A stretch of 64,000 bases of DNA from contig NZ_WBMT01000029.1 in NCBI RefSeq assembly GCF_008923185.1, positions 1 to 64,000 of the forward strand, in the 5' to 3' direction. The notes under the pieces are model-generated. The model had not been told where the DNA came from and did no database searches. It saw only the letters and a program-made list of their open reading frames with translations. Origin of the DNA: Actinomadura rudentiformis. Lineage in GTDB: Bacteria > Actinomycetota > Actinomycetes > Streptosporangiales > Streptosporangiaceae. Positions 42,190 to 49,667 of this stretch are shown here, one piece after another. The position numbers and the translations under genes were made by a program. Position 1 is the stretch's first letter, and every line of letters begins with the position of its first letter.

Positions 42190-42202
42190 TTCGTTGCGCG
42201 AA
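42190..42202. promoter_or_regulatory. Single TTCGTnnnRCGAA site in the marR promoter
   Basis: TTCGTTGCGCGAA, one base off the TTCGTnnnACGAA consensus of the two distant double sites, overlaps an AT-rich -10-like stretch (AATTATA) 32 bases before the MarR start. The position fits autorepression. Confidence 0.6.
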
Positions 42203-42233
42203 TTATAGGGGTTCTCGGTGTTACCCTGGCCGG

Positions 42234-42716
42234 GTGGGTAAGCATGATGATGGCCAAATCGGGATTGTCTCCGCGCTTGTGCGGTCCTCGTTCTTGGTGA
42301 ATGCCGTGTACGCCGAGTCGGGGCGGGAGTACGGAGTGACCCCTCAGCAGGGGCAGTTGCTGTGTGTGCTGATGGCGCGGCCGCACGGCATGAGCGAGCT
42401 GGGGGCGATGCTGAGGCTGGCCAAGTCGAGCCTCACCGGTCTGGTGGATCGTACCGAGCGCAACGGCCTGGTCCAGCGTGAACCAGATCCCCTGGACACC
42501 CGTGCGGTGCGGGTCGCGCTCACCGCGCGAGGCGAACGAGTGGCAGGGGAGTTCTACGACGAGACCTGCAGGCGGATCGAGGAGTTGCCGGCGTGCCTCA
42601 GCCCAGCCGAGCGCGACCTGCTTGCCGGACTGCTCGGCCGCGTCGTGCTGGACAACGAGGTCCCGGTGGTCTTCCAGGAGCCGGATGAAGGAGCCCGCGC
42701 CGCTCAGAGCCACTGA
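42234..42716 (+). CDS. MarR family transcriptional regulator
   Basis: A 160-residue regulator with the MarR winged helix: GVTPQQGQLLCVLMARPHGM, SELGAMLRLAKSSLTGLVDRTERNGLV in segments, and wing DTRAVRVALTARG. Two cysteines (LCVLM and TCRRIEEL) could serve in redox sensing but are not at the OhrR Cys15 position. A GTG start at 42234 is used. It is followed after 98 bases by an FAD oxidoreductase and an LLM enzyme on the same strand, with a double palindrome between. It probably represses itself, that pair and the distant FrnE gene. Confidence 0.9.
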   Translation: MGKHDDGQIGIVSALVRSSFLVNAVYAESGREYGVTPQQGQLLCVLMARPHGMSELGAMLRLAKSSLTGLVDRTERNGLVQREPDPLDTRAVRVALTARGERVAGEFYDETCRRIEELPACLSPAERDLLAGLLGRVVLDNEVPVVFQEPDEGARAAQSH

Positions 42717-42745
42717 GACGCCACGTTCCCCCGGAGAGGAGTTGC

Positions 42746-42784
42746 AGTTCGTACTACGAACTAATATAGTTCGTGGCACGAACT
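42746..42784. promoter_or_regulatory. Double-palindrome operator before the FAD oxidoreductase
   Basis: Two 17-base palindromes, AGTTCGTactACGAACT (42746-42762) and AGTTCGTggcACGAACT (42768-42784), with centres 22 bases apart. The element lies just after marR and 30 bases before the FAD oxidoreductase ATG, exactly where it would cover the promoter. The same motif and spacing occur at 8435-8471. Confidence 0.8.
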
Positions 42785-42814
42785 CAACCCCTTCACTATG
42801 GGAGCGTTTAAATC

Positions 42815-43900
42815 ATGAAGCGTACAGTCGCGATCGTCGGTGGCGCTACGGTCGCCAAGGCCCTGGAGTCCGAAGCCGACGTCATCCTCATCGACCCCCG
42901 GGACGCGTTCGTCAACGCGGCCGCGTCGCTGCGGGCCCTGACCCAGCCCGACTGGGCGAACAACGCGTTCTACCCCTTTGAGACCCTGCTTTCGCAGGGC
43001 AAAGTGATTCGCGACCGCGCCGCTTCCGTTGACGCCGGCGGTGTCACCCTGGCCTCGGGTGAGCATGTCGCGGCGGACTACGTGGTCCTGGCCACCGGCT
43101 CCAGCTACGCCTACCCGGCCAAGCCCGCCTCCGACTCGATCGACGAGGCGCTGGACGATCTCCGCCGGACGCACAAGGAACTGCGCCAGGCCGGCAAGGT
43201 GCTGATCCTCGGCGCCGGCCCGGTCGGACTGGAACTGGCCGGGGAGATCAAGGAGGTCTGGCCGGACAAGCACGTGACCATCGCCGACCCGGCCGAGGAG
43301 CTGCTCCCCGGCTTCAAGCCGGAAGTGGTCGAGGACCTGCGCGGCCAGCTCGACGCCCTGGGGGTCGAGGTGCGCCTGGGCACCGGCCTGGTGGCGCCGC
43401 CGGCCACCGAGGCCGGCCTGGCGGACGCCTTCACCGTCACCACGACCGACGGCGACGAGATCGCCGCTGACATCTGGTTCCGCGCCCACGGGGTGAGCAC
43501 CAACAGCGACTATCTCGCCGACGGGAAGCTCACGACCCGTACGCCAGAGGGACGGGTGCCCGTCACCGAATTTCTCAACGTCAAGGGGCACGACCACGTC
43601 TACGCGGTCGGCGACATCACCGACGTTGCGGAGACCAAGATGGCCGCCTTCGCGATGCAGCACGCCGAGGTCGTCGCCAAGAACATCATCGCCCAGCTGA
43701 ACGGCGAGCCGCCCACGGCCACCTACCAGCCGCTGCCCTACCCCATGATCATGGTCCCGCTCGGCCCGAACGGCGGGGTCGGACAGTTGCCCTCTCCGGA
43801 CGGCCCGTTCGTCACCCCGGCCGCGACGGTCTCCGAGTACAAGGGCGCGGATCTGTTCACTGGCCGCTTCGTCGAGCAGTTCGGTCCCACCGCCGCCTGA
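42815..43900 (+). CDS. FAD-dependent NAD(P)H oxidoreductase (AMID/FSP1, NDH-2-like)
   Basis: A 361-residue flavoprotein of the pyridine-nucleotide-disulfide family. It has an N-terminal FAD Rossmann fold (TVAIVGGATVAKALE, with a compressed GxGxxG), an NAD(P)-binding motif VLILGAGPVGLELAGE near residue 130, ATGSSYAYP and the FAD motif VYAVGDITDVAETKMA near 265. There is no CxxxxC redox disulfide, which places it with AMID/FSP1 or NDH-2-like quinone reductases. It probably moves electrons from NAD(P)H to quinones. It is co-directional with a MarR gene and an F420-type LLM gene and preceded by the double operator. Confidence 0.9.
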   Translation: MKRTVAIVGGATVAKALESEADVILIDPRDAFVNAAASLRALTQPDWANNAFYPFETLLSQGKVIRDRAASVDAGGVTLASGEHVAADYVVLATGSSYAYPAKPASDSIDEALDDLRRTHKELRQAGKVLILGAGPVGLELAGEIKEVWPDKHVTIADPAEELLPGFKPEVVEDLRGQLDALGVEVRLGTGLVAPPATEAGLADAFTVTTTDGDEIAADIWFRAHGVSTNSDYLADGKLTTRTPEGRVPVTEFLNVKGHDHVYAVGDITDVAETKMAAFAMQHAEVVAKNIIAQLNGEPPTATYQPLPYPMIMVPLGPNGGVGQLPSPDGPFVTPAATVSEYKGADLFTGRFVEQFGPTAA

Positions 43901-43941
43901 CGCGGGGGCCGGAACACGTTAATCAAATGAAAGGCAGAGCA

Positions 43942-44856
43942 ATGTCTGAACATGACGTCGTCTTCGGTTTCGGCGCGCACAGCGCCATCGACGACGGGCC
44001 AGAGCTGCTGCGCATGGTCCAACAAGCCGACCGTGACGGGCTCGACCACTTCTCGCTGTCGGACCATCCCTACATCGGAAAACGCTTGGACGCCTACGCC
44101 GCCATCGGATTCCTCCTCGGACGTACGCAGCACATCGCGGGCTTCGCCAACGTCACCAACTTGCCGACTCGGCCTGCTCCCATGCTGGCGCGAACGGTGA
44201 CGACACTGTCGGCGCTCTCCGGAGGCCGCGTCGTGCTCGGCATGGGCGCTGGCGGGCTGTGGGATCGGATCGCCGACATGGGAGTGCCGCAACTCTCACC
44301 GGCCGATGCCGTGGACGCCTTCGAGGAGGCGATCGTCCTGGTCAAGAAGCTGTCAGGTGGCGGTCCGCCGGTCACCTACCAGGGCCGCCACTACCAGGTG
44401 AACGAGATCGAGCCGGCTCCGGTGGCCGCACCCCCGGTGTGGACGGGATCGGTCGGGCCGAAGTCCCTGGCCGCCACCGGCCGGGTGGCCGACGGCTGGA
44501 TCCCGGGCCACGCGGCGGACTGGCTCAGCGAGCGCTACCGGACGTCGCGTCCGGTCATCGACGAGGCGGCGGCCGCCGTGGGCCGCGATCCGCGCGAGAT
44601 CCGCACGATCTTCAACTTCCCCGGACGCATCACCGACCAGCCGCTGCCCGCCACGCGTGACCGTGACGGGCGCTGGATCGGCGGTTCCGTCGAGCAGTGG
44701 GTCGAGGAGCTGACCGGTGCCGTGCTGGAGCACGGCGCGTCGGGCTTCACGCTCTTCTCGCCCTCCGGCGGAACGCAGGACATCGGCACTCTCGGCCGCT
44801 GGGCAACCGAGATCGTTCCGGCCGTACGCGAAGCGATCGCGAAGCAGGACGCCTAG
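43942..44856 (+). CDS. LLM class F420-dependent oxidoreductase
   Basis: A 304-residue luciferase-like TIM barrel: GAHSAIDDGPELLRMVQQAD at the start, the non-prolyl cis-peptide region HIAGFANVTNLP, RVVLGMGAGGLWD, and the C-terminal SGFTLFSPSG. It resembles F420-dependent enzymes more than FMN monooxygenases because there is no partner reductase motif. The ATG at 43942 has AAAGGCAGAG upstream. It follows the FAD oxidoreductase by 41 bases and probably shares its MarR-controlled transcript. Confidence 0.88.
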   Translation: MSEHDVVFGFGAHSAIDDGPELLRMVQQADRDGLDHFSLSDHPYIGKRLDAYAAIGFLLGRTQHIAGFANVTNLPTRPAPMLARTVTTLSALSGGRVVLGMGAGGLWDRIADMGVPQLSPADAVDAFEEAIVLVKKLSGGGPPVTYQGRHYQVNEIEPAPVAAPPVWTGSVGPKSLAATGRVADGWIPGHAADWLSERYRTSRPVIDEAAAAVGRDPREIRTIFNFPGRITDQPLPATRDRDGRWIGGSVEQWVEELTGAVLEHGASGFTLFSPSGGTQDIGTLGRWATEIVPAVREAIAKQDA

Positions 44857-44864
44857 CGCGCAAC

Positions 44865-44960
44865 CGCCACCACCCGCTGGCCGCCAGCCGCCACCCGCCG
44901 GCCACCAGCCACCAGCCGCCGCCCGTCGGCCGTCAGCCGCCACCACTCTCCGGCTGCCAT
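44865..44960. repeat. GCCGCCAGCC low-complexity repeat
   Basis: About 95 bases of imperfect GCCGCCACC, GGCCACCAGCC and GTCGGCCGTCAGCC units after the LLM gene. It is part of a 414-base gap that ends in two hairpins; no gene is supported. Confidence 0.7.
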
Positions 44961-45095
44961 CGCCCGTCGGCCGTTAGCCTCAGCTCCAAGCCCCGCCGTT
45001 ACCAGCGACGCACGTGGGCGCGGGGACGGGCCTGGACACTGGCCCGAAGTCCGGTCGAACTATCGCTCCTTCATATGACCGTTCTTACTTGTCCG

Positions 45096-45114
45096 GTGCG
45101 ACCTCGTGTCGCAC
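45096..45114. terminator. Short hairpin GTGCGAC...GTCGCAC
   Basis: Seven-base perfect arms (45096-45102, 45108-45114) with a 5-base loop, 17 bases before the larger palindrome. The two may act together as a terminator. Confidence 0.45.
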
Positions 45115-45130
45115 GCTGAGCACCAGGTGG

Positions 45131-45162
45131 CCCCGTCTGAGCACCTAGGTGCTCAGACGGGG
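45131..45162. terminator. Perfect 32-bp palindrome between converging genes
   Basis: The two 16-base halves 45131-45146 and 45147-45162 are exact reverse complements with no spacer. It lies between the LLM gene and the converging ECF41 sigma gene. It is probably a bidirectional terminator, though a spacerless palindrome of this length could also be a protein-binding or cruciform site. Confidence 0.65.
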
Positions 45163-45270
45163 GCGGATGGGGCGGTGCTGTTCGATGGCCGATCGTTCGT
45201 CGCCGAACTGCTCGCGACGGCCGGCGCACGACTGGCGGCTGTCTCAGGGCCCTACGCAGTCGGCTTTGGG

Positions 45271-46194
45271 TCATTCTGTGGGCTCGTGAGCCTGGTTCGC
45301 CTCTCGAAGAGCCGCCCAGGCGTCCGCTACGGGACCGACGTGTCCGAGCTTGTCGGGGTTGTTCACTGTGCGGATCGTTTGGATCTGTCCGTCGAGTACG
45401 TCGAGCGCCCAGGTACTGAGGACCTGGCCGTCCCGGTCGCGGAAGATCGCGCCGGGCTGGCCGTTCACCTGCTGCGACTCCACGACGCCGCCGCCCTTGA
45501 CGACCAGCGGAACGAACGCTGCGAGCACCCGGGCCACGTTCTGGGCGCCAAGGATGACGGGTTTCCATTGCGGGGCCTTGCCGCCACTGTCGCCGATCAT
45601 GTGAACGTCGGCGGCCAGCAGCTCGGCCAGCTCGTCGACGTTCCCTTGCCGGAAGGCTTGGAAGAACCGTTTGGCGAGTTCCTCGCTGTCCTTGCGGTCG
45701 GCCTCGAACCGGGCCCGGCCCGCGTCCATGTGACGTCGCGCCCGCACCGCGAGCTGGTGGCACGCCGCCTCCGATCGCCCCACGGCCGATGCGATCTCGG
45801 GAAAGCCGAAGGAGAACACCTCCCGCAGGACGAAGACCGCGCGTTCGAGCGGGGTGAGCCGCTCCAGCAGGAGCAGGGCCGCCATCGACACCGAGTCGGC
45901 CAGCTCCGCCGACCGCGCCGGGTCCTGGTAGGGATCGGTCAGCAGCGGCTCCGGGAGCCATGGCCCGACGTACTCCTCCCGCCGGACACGGGCCGAGCGC
46001 AGCACATCGATCGAGATCCGGGTGACCACGGTTGAAAGGAACGCCTTGGCCGACGCGGGCTGGGTCGGGGATGCCTGGTAGCGCAGCCAGGTCTCCTGGA
46101 CCGCGTCCTCGGCCTCGCTCACACTGCCCAGGATCCGGTAGGCGATCGAGAAGAGCAGCGGCCGTAGCTCCTGGAACTCTTCGGTCTTGGTCAA
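45271..46194 (-). CDS. sigJ: ECF41/SigJ-type sigma factor with C-terminal SnoaL domain
   Basis: A 307-residue ECF sigma factor with region 2 (LLFSIAYRILGSVSEAEDAVQETWLRY), region 4 (LTPLERAVFVLREVFSFGFPEIASAVGRSEAACHQLAVRARR in segments) and a C-terminal SnoaL/NTF2 domain (RFFQAFRQGNVDELAELLAADV to IRTVNNPDKL). ECF41 factors carry this domain as a built-in regulator. The TTG at 46194 is chosen because AAGGAGG lies seven bases upstream. It follows an SDR gene by 47 bases in the same direction; together they form an operon whose promoter resembles the ECF41 consensus. Confidence 0.9.
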   Translation of the reverse strand: MTKTEEFQELRPLLFSIAYRILGSVSEAEDAVQETWLRYQASPTQPASAKAFLSTVVTRISIDVLRSARVRREEYVGPWLPEPLLTDPYQDPARSAELADSVSMAALLLLERLTPLERAVFVLREVFSFGFPEIASAVGRSEAACHQLAVRARRHMDAGRARFEADRKDSEELAKRFFQAFRQGNVDELAELLAADVHMIGDSGGKAPQWKPVILGAQNVARVLAAFVPLVVKGGGVVESQQVNGQPGAIFRDRDGQVLSTWALDVLDGQIQTIRTVNNPDKLGHVGPVADAWAALREANQAHEPTE

Positions 46195-46241
46195 GCCGGC
46201 TCCTCCTTGAATGTCTGCCACCACAACGTGCCCGGGCCACC

Positions 46242-47009
46242 TCACCAGGGCAACGGGCCGTCCTCACCGAAGAACCCCCCGGTCGGCCCGTCCGCGCCGA
46301 GCGTGGCCAGGCCCACCACGACCGCGGCGCCCTGCGCAGGGGTCAGGTGCCCGGTGTGGTTGTTGCTGTCAGTGTCGACGTAGCCGGGGGCGACGGCGTT
46401 GCTGAGGATGCCGTCTTTGCGCAGCTCATTCGCGTATTGCACGGTCAGCGCGTTCAGCGCGGCCTTGGAGGGGGTGTACGCGGCCGAGGGCATCAGGGCT
46501 GCGAAGGGACCGTCCGGGTCGCTGGTGAGGGTCAGCGACGCGGCGTGGCTGCTGACGTTGACGATGCGCGGTGCCGGTGACCGTCGCAGCAGCGGCAGCA
46601 TGGCGTTGGTCACTGCGATCACCCCGAAGACGTTGGTCTCGAACACCGTCCGGACCATGTCCAGGTCGACCGAACTCGGGACCTGATCGTAGGCGTCCTG
46701 CGGTGAGACCTGCCCGGAGCCGGTGATGCCGGCGTTGTTGATCAGCACGTCGAGGTGACCGAAGCGCTCCTCGACCCACGTCGCCACTGCCCGGGCGGTG
46801 GCCTGGTCGGTGACGTCCAGGGTGACCGCGTGCACGATGCCGCCCGCCGCGCGCAGCGCCGCAGCGGCTTCCTCTCCACGCTGCGGGTCTCTGGCCCCGA
46901 CCAGGACCGTCATGCCCAGCGCGGCGAGCTGCTCGGCAACCGCACGGCCGATTCCCTTGTTCGCCCCGGTAACCAGCGCGATCTTCTGGTGTGTGGTCTG
47001 CTCGCTCAA
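46242..47009 (-). CDS. Short-chain dehydrogenase/reductase, ECF41 operon
   Basis: A 255-residue SDR close to carbonyl-reductase-like plant/bacterial types: TGANKGIG (residues 14-21), VGARDPQRGE, NNAG, NVSSHAA and YTPSKAA with the catalytic Tyr-x-x-x-Lys, then APGYVDTD. The TTG start (47007-47009) has AAGGAG upstream. It precedes the ECF41 sigma gene. ECF41 operons normally pair the sigma with an oxidoreductase or carboxymuconolactone decarboxylase-like protein, so this SDR is the likely partner. Confidence 0.92.
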   Translation of the reverse strand: MSEQTTHQKIALVTGANKGIGRAVAEQLAALGMTVLVGARDPQRGEEAAAALRAAGGIVHAVTLDVTDQATARAVATWVEERFGHLDVLINNAGITGSGQVSPQDAYDQVPSSVDLDMVRTVFETNVFGVIAVTNAMLPLLRRSPAPRIVNVSSHAASLTLTSDPDGPFAALMPSAAYTPSKAALNALTVQYANELRKDGILSNAVAPGYVDTDSNNHTGHLTPAQGAAVVVGLATLGADGPTGGFFGEDGPLPW

Positions 47010-47064
47010 GACAGCTCCTTGCTACAGGTGGTGTGTTCTTCTCAAAACCTGCTTTCGAACCCGA

Positions 47065-47091
47065 GACGAGACAGCCCGGCCATCCCTGACA
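47065..47091 (-). promoter_or_regulatory. ECF41-like promoter before the SDR-sigma operon
   Basis: On the minus strand TGTCAGG (47085-47091) is followed after exactly 16 bases by CGTC (47065-47068). The published ECF41 consensus, as I recall it, is TGTCACA-N16-CGTC, so five of seven -35 bases, the spacing and the full -10 agree. It lies 56 bases before the SDR start and suggests autoregulation. Confidence 0.6.
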
Positions 47092-47146
47092 TAAGGACAG
47101 GAAAAAGTTGGAGAGAACGTTGGCGGCGCGGGCCCAGCGATCCAGC

Positions 47147-47236
47147 GGCCGCCGTCCTGTGCAGCAGAACGGCCTTCCAGGTCACACCGTTGTCGAAGGA
47201 CACGCTGAAGGCGAGCACCTGGACCTCCGGGCGCGC
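47147..47236 (-). pseudogene. Fragment of a secreted-protease-type C-terminal domain
   Basis: Directly after the LysR stop codon the same strand reads, in frame, VQVLAFSVSFDNGVTWKAVL, which matches the Ig-like C-terminal segments of actinomycete subtilisin-type proteins (SFDDGxTW). About 30 residues remain, with no start. It is probably a deletion remnant. Nothing else is seen in 47010-47236 besides the promoter. Confidence 0.4.
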
Positions 47237-48124
47237 TTAGCCATCTGCCGGGGTTGCCGAGATCCCCAGCTCGGACAGAAAGGCTGCGGCGGCGGGGGAG
47301 GGCTGGAAACGGCTCCAGATGAGGTGCTCGATGCGGGCCGGGGCGTCCCGAACGCGGACGGTGGGCAGGTCGGGGAGATTGGACACGAAGCGGGCGGGCA
47401 GCATCCCGATGCCCAGGCCCTGCCGGATCAGGCGGGCCATGAAGTCAGGGGCTGAAACCTCGAAGGCGACCTCGCGCCGTACTCCGGCGGCCGCGAAGGC
47501 CTCGTCCGACTGGACCCGCCCGGCACTGCCCGCCGGAAAGTCGACGAACGGCTCGTCCGCCAGCCGGTGCAGGTCCACGTCTTCCATGTCCGCCAGCGGA
47601 TGACCGGGCGAGACCACGGCGACCAGTTCGCCGCGTGCGAGCTCCCGGCCTCGAACACCCTTGGGCCGTACGTCCAGCGGAAGCCCCAGGAACGCGACGT
47701 CCATGGTGCCCTGCCGCACCCGTTCGATCAGGTCCTCGCTCGCTCCCGACCGGAGGCTGATCCGTACCTGCCGGTGGCGCAGGTGGAACTGTTTCAGCGC
47801 GGCCGGGAGATCGACCGCGGTGACGGTGGGGATGGCGCCGATGGTGAGGCTGCCGCGGATCTCGCCGGCGGCGGCCGCCACCTCCGCCCGCGCCCGCTCG
47901 GCCGCGTCGAGGGCCTGGCGGGCCGCGGGGAGGAACGCCTCCCCGGCCGGCGTCAACCGGACGCGGCGGCTGGTGCGCTCGAACAGCTTGGCGCCCAGCT
48001 CGCGTTCCAGCCGTGCGATCTGGTGGCTCAGTGCGGACTGGACGACCAGGCACTGCTCGGCGGCGCGGGTGAAGTTGCTCGTCTCCGCGACAGCGACGAC
48101 ATAGCGCATCTGCTGAAGCTCCAT
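47237..48124 (-). CDS. LysR family transcriptional regulator
   Basis: A 295-residue LysR regulator with the N-terminal winged helix (MELQQMRYVVAVAETSNFTR, then VQSALSHQIARLERELGAKLF), linker helix and a complete co-inducer domain (LTIGAIPTVTAVDLPAALKQ to the C-terminus). It is divergent from the remains of an MFS transporter gene at 48204, with a perfect LysR box between them. The usual target would have been that transporter; now the NmrA-like gene stands next in line. Confidence 0.92.
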   Translation of the reverse strand: MELQQMRYVVAVAETSNFTRAAEQCLVVQSALSHQIARLERELGAKLFERTSRRVRLTPAGEAFLPAARQALDAAERARAEVAAAAGEIRGSLTIGAIPTVTAVDLPAALKQFHLRHRQVRISLRSGASEDLIERVRQGTMDVAFLGLPLDVRPKGVRGRELARGELVAVVSPGHPLADMEDVDLHRLADEPFVDFPAGSAGRVQSDEAFAAAGVRREVAFEVSAPDFMARLIRQGLGIGMLPARFVSNLPDLPTVRVRDAPARIEHLIWSRFQPSPAAAAFLSELGISATPADG

Positions 48125-48130
48125 GGATCA

Positions 48131-48145
48131 ATCGTGATACACGAT
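48131..48145. promoter_or_regulatory. Perfect LysR box (T-N11-A)
   Basis: ATCGTGATACACGAT is a perfect 15-base palindrome with T and A eleven bases apart, seven bases from the LysR start. It fits the recognition site used for autorepression and divergent activation. Confidence 0.7.
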
Positions 48146-48203
48146 CGTTCTGATGACAAACATGTGTTGGACTCATTGATCGTTCGTCGCCGAAGCTGGT
48201 TCC

Positions 48204-48500
48204 ATGACGACGAGACCCCATCCGGACGGCGGCGGCCTGTCACGCGGGCTGGCACATCAGGCGGTGCTCAACAGCAACCAGAACGTCCTCTACGCACTCC
48301 GGCCCGAAGCCCGCAACCGGATCAACTCGGCCTTCCTGACCACGTTCTTCGTCGGTGGCGCGGTGGGATCCGCGCTGACGTCGGCGGTCTGGGTGCGCGG
48401 CGGCTGGACCGGCGTGTGCGTCCTGGGCGGCGTCTTCTCGACCGGGACCGTCGTGCTCTGGGTCCTGGAGCGCGTCACCGTCAACCGAACGAAAAATCCC
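48204..48500 (+). pseudogene. Internally deleted MFS transporter
   Basis: The frame starts with ATG (MTTRPHPDGGGLSR) as an MFS gene would, then jumps to the end of an MFS protein: QAVLNSNQNVLYALRPEARN, INSAFLTTFFVGGAVGSALTS and GWTGVCVLGGVFSTGTVVLW, the last two or three membrane helices. About 300 residues with the other helices are missing, and the frame then runs on into the next gene. One in-frame deletion explains this. It is divergent from LysR. Confidence 0.65.
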
Positions 48501-48555
48501 CAGTTGACCAGGGCGTACACAACCTGGTCACCACTATTGCCCAAGGAGAATGATC

Positions 48556-49428
48556 ATGGCGCGTACCGTACTGATCACCGGAGCCACCGGCACCGTGTCC
48601 ACCGCGCTGATGAACGCGCTGGAAGGGGCCGACGTCAACCTCCGTGCCCTCGTCCGCGACGAATCCAAAGCCGCCGGCCTGTGTGAGGAGGGCGCCGAAG
48701 TCTTCGTCGGCGACCTTGATGACCCTGGGTCGCTGCCGTCGGCGTTCGAGGGTGTGCACGACGTGTGGCTGCTCACCCCGAACGGCCCGCGTGCTCCAGA
48801 GAACAACATGAACGCCGTGTGGGCCGCACGTCAGGCCGGTGTGGAACGCGTCGTGCGCTTGTCGGTCGTCGGGGCGGCACATGACGCGCCTAATCGCAGC
48901 GGCAGACTGCACGCACTGTCGGACCAGGAGATCGAACGGTCCGGCATGCGCTGGACGATCCTGCGTCCGCACTGGTTCATGCAGAACCTGCTGAACGAGG
49001 CGGGCGACATCTCCGCCACCGGCGCGTTCTCCCTGAACATGGCCTCGGCGCGGCTCGGCATGATCGACGTACGCGACATCGCCGAGAGCGCTGCCCGTGT
49101 CCTCCTCGACGACGCCGATCGCCACCACGGCCACACCTACACCCTCACCGGCCCACGCTCGCTGACGTTCGACGAGGTCGCCGACCAGTTGGGAAGCGTT
49201 CTCGGCAGGTCCATCACGTACCTGCCGAGCAGCGACGACGCCAAGCGCAAGACTCTGCTCGGCTACGGCGTTCCGAAATGGATCGTCGACATGCTTGAGG
49301 AGTACGCGCAGGCGTATGCCTCCGGGTGGGGAGACTTCACCACCGACACGGTCGCCGACCTCCTGGGCCGCCCACCACGCGACATCGCCGATTTCGCCCG
49401 CGACCACGCCGACGCGTTCGCCCTTTGA
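48556..49428 (+). CDS. NmrA-like/atypical SDR NAD(P)-binding protein
   Basis: A 290-residue atypical short-chain dehydrogenase: TVLITGATGTVSTALMNAL (glycine motif residues 8-14), VGDLDDPGSL, VVRLSVVGA, LRPHWFMQN and FDEVADQLG. The catalytic Tyr-x-x-x-Lys is replaced, as in NmrA/QOR2-type proteins, which bind NADP(H) as sensors or reduce quinones. The ATG at 48556 has AAGGAG eight bases upstream. It follows the deleted MFS gene and may be transcribed from the LysR-controlled promoter. Confidence 0.88.
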   Translation: MARTVLITGATGTVSTALMNALEGADVNLRALVRDESKAAGLCEEGAEVFVGDLDDPGSLPSAFEGVHDVWLLTPNGPRAPENNMNAVWAARQAGVERVVRLSVVGAAHDAPNRSGRLHALSDQEIERSGMRWTILRPHWFMQNLLNEAGDISATGAFSLNMASARLGMIDVRDIAESAARVLLDDADRHHGHTYTLTGPRSLTFDEVADQLGSVLGRSITYLPSSDDAKRKTLLGYGVPKWIVDMLEEYAQAYASGWGDFTTDTVADLLGRPPRDIADFARDHADAFAL

Positions 49429-49667
49429 TCAGCTGCGCAGGGCGGTCTCGCGCTCCATGTGCGACAGCTTCTCGGGATTGCGCACGGCGTAGAGCCCGGT
49501 GATGAGGCCGCCGTCGACGCGTACCGCTCGCCGTTGAGCCGGAGAACCAACGCCAGGCAGCCGTTGACCTCTGCCGGTTGCAGCGCCGCTGCGGCGATCC
49601 TTCCCAGCACGTCGGCGACCGTTCCGGCCCCTACGACAGGCGCCAGCGCGGCCCAGGGATCGGCCGG
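49429..49667 (-). pseudogene. Frameshifted C-terminus of a SigJ-type sigma factor
   Basis: Two adjoining frames together give the SnoaL-type end of a SigJ/ECF41-like factor: VLGRIAAAALQPAEVNGCLA and LVLRLNGER in one, then VRVDGGLITGLYAVRNPEKL to the stop in the other. One missing base in a G run near 49524 joins them. The whole sigma region is gone; the fragment begins at the stop codon of the DUF4132 gene and ends overlapping nothing but the convergent NmrA stop. It differs from the intact ECF41 gene at 45.3 kb, so it is a second locus, not a copy of it. Confidence 0.65.

Noticed and set aside
45194..45208. GTTCGTCGCCGAAC as a further MarR site
   Set aside because: It is a single copy, fits the motif poorly (CGAA instead of ACGAA at the correct spacing), and lies downstream of genes, not in a promoter.
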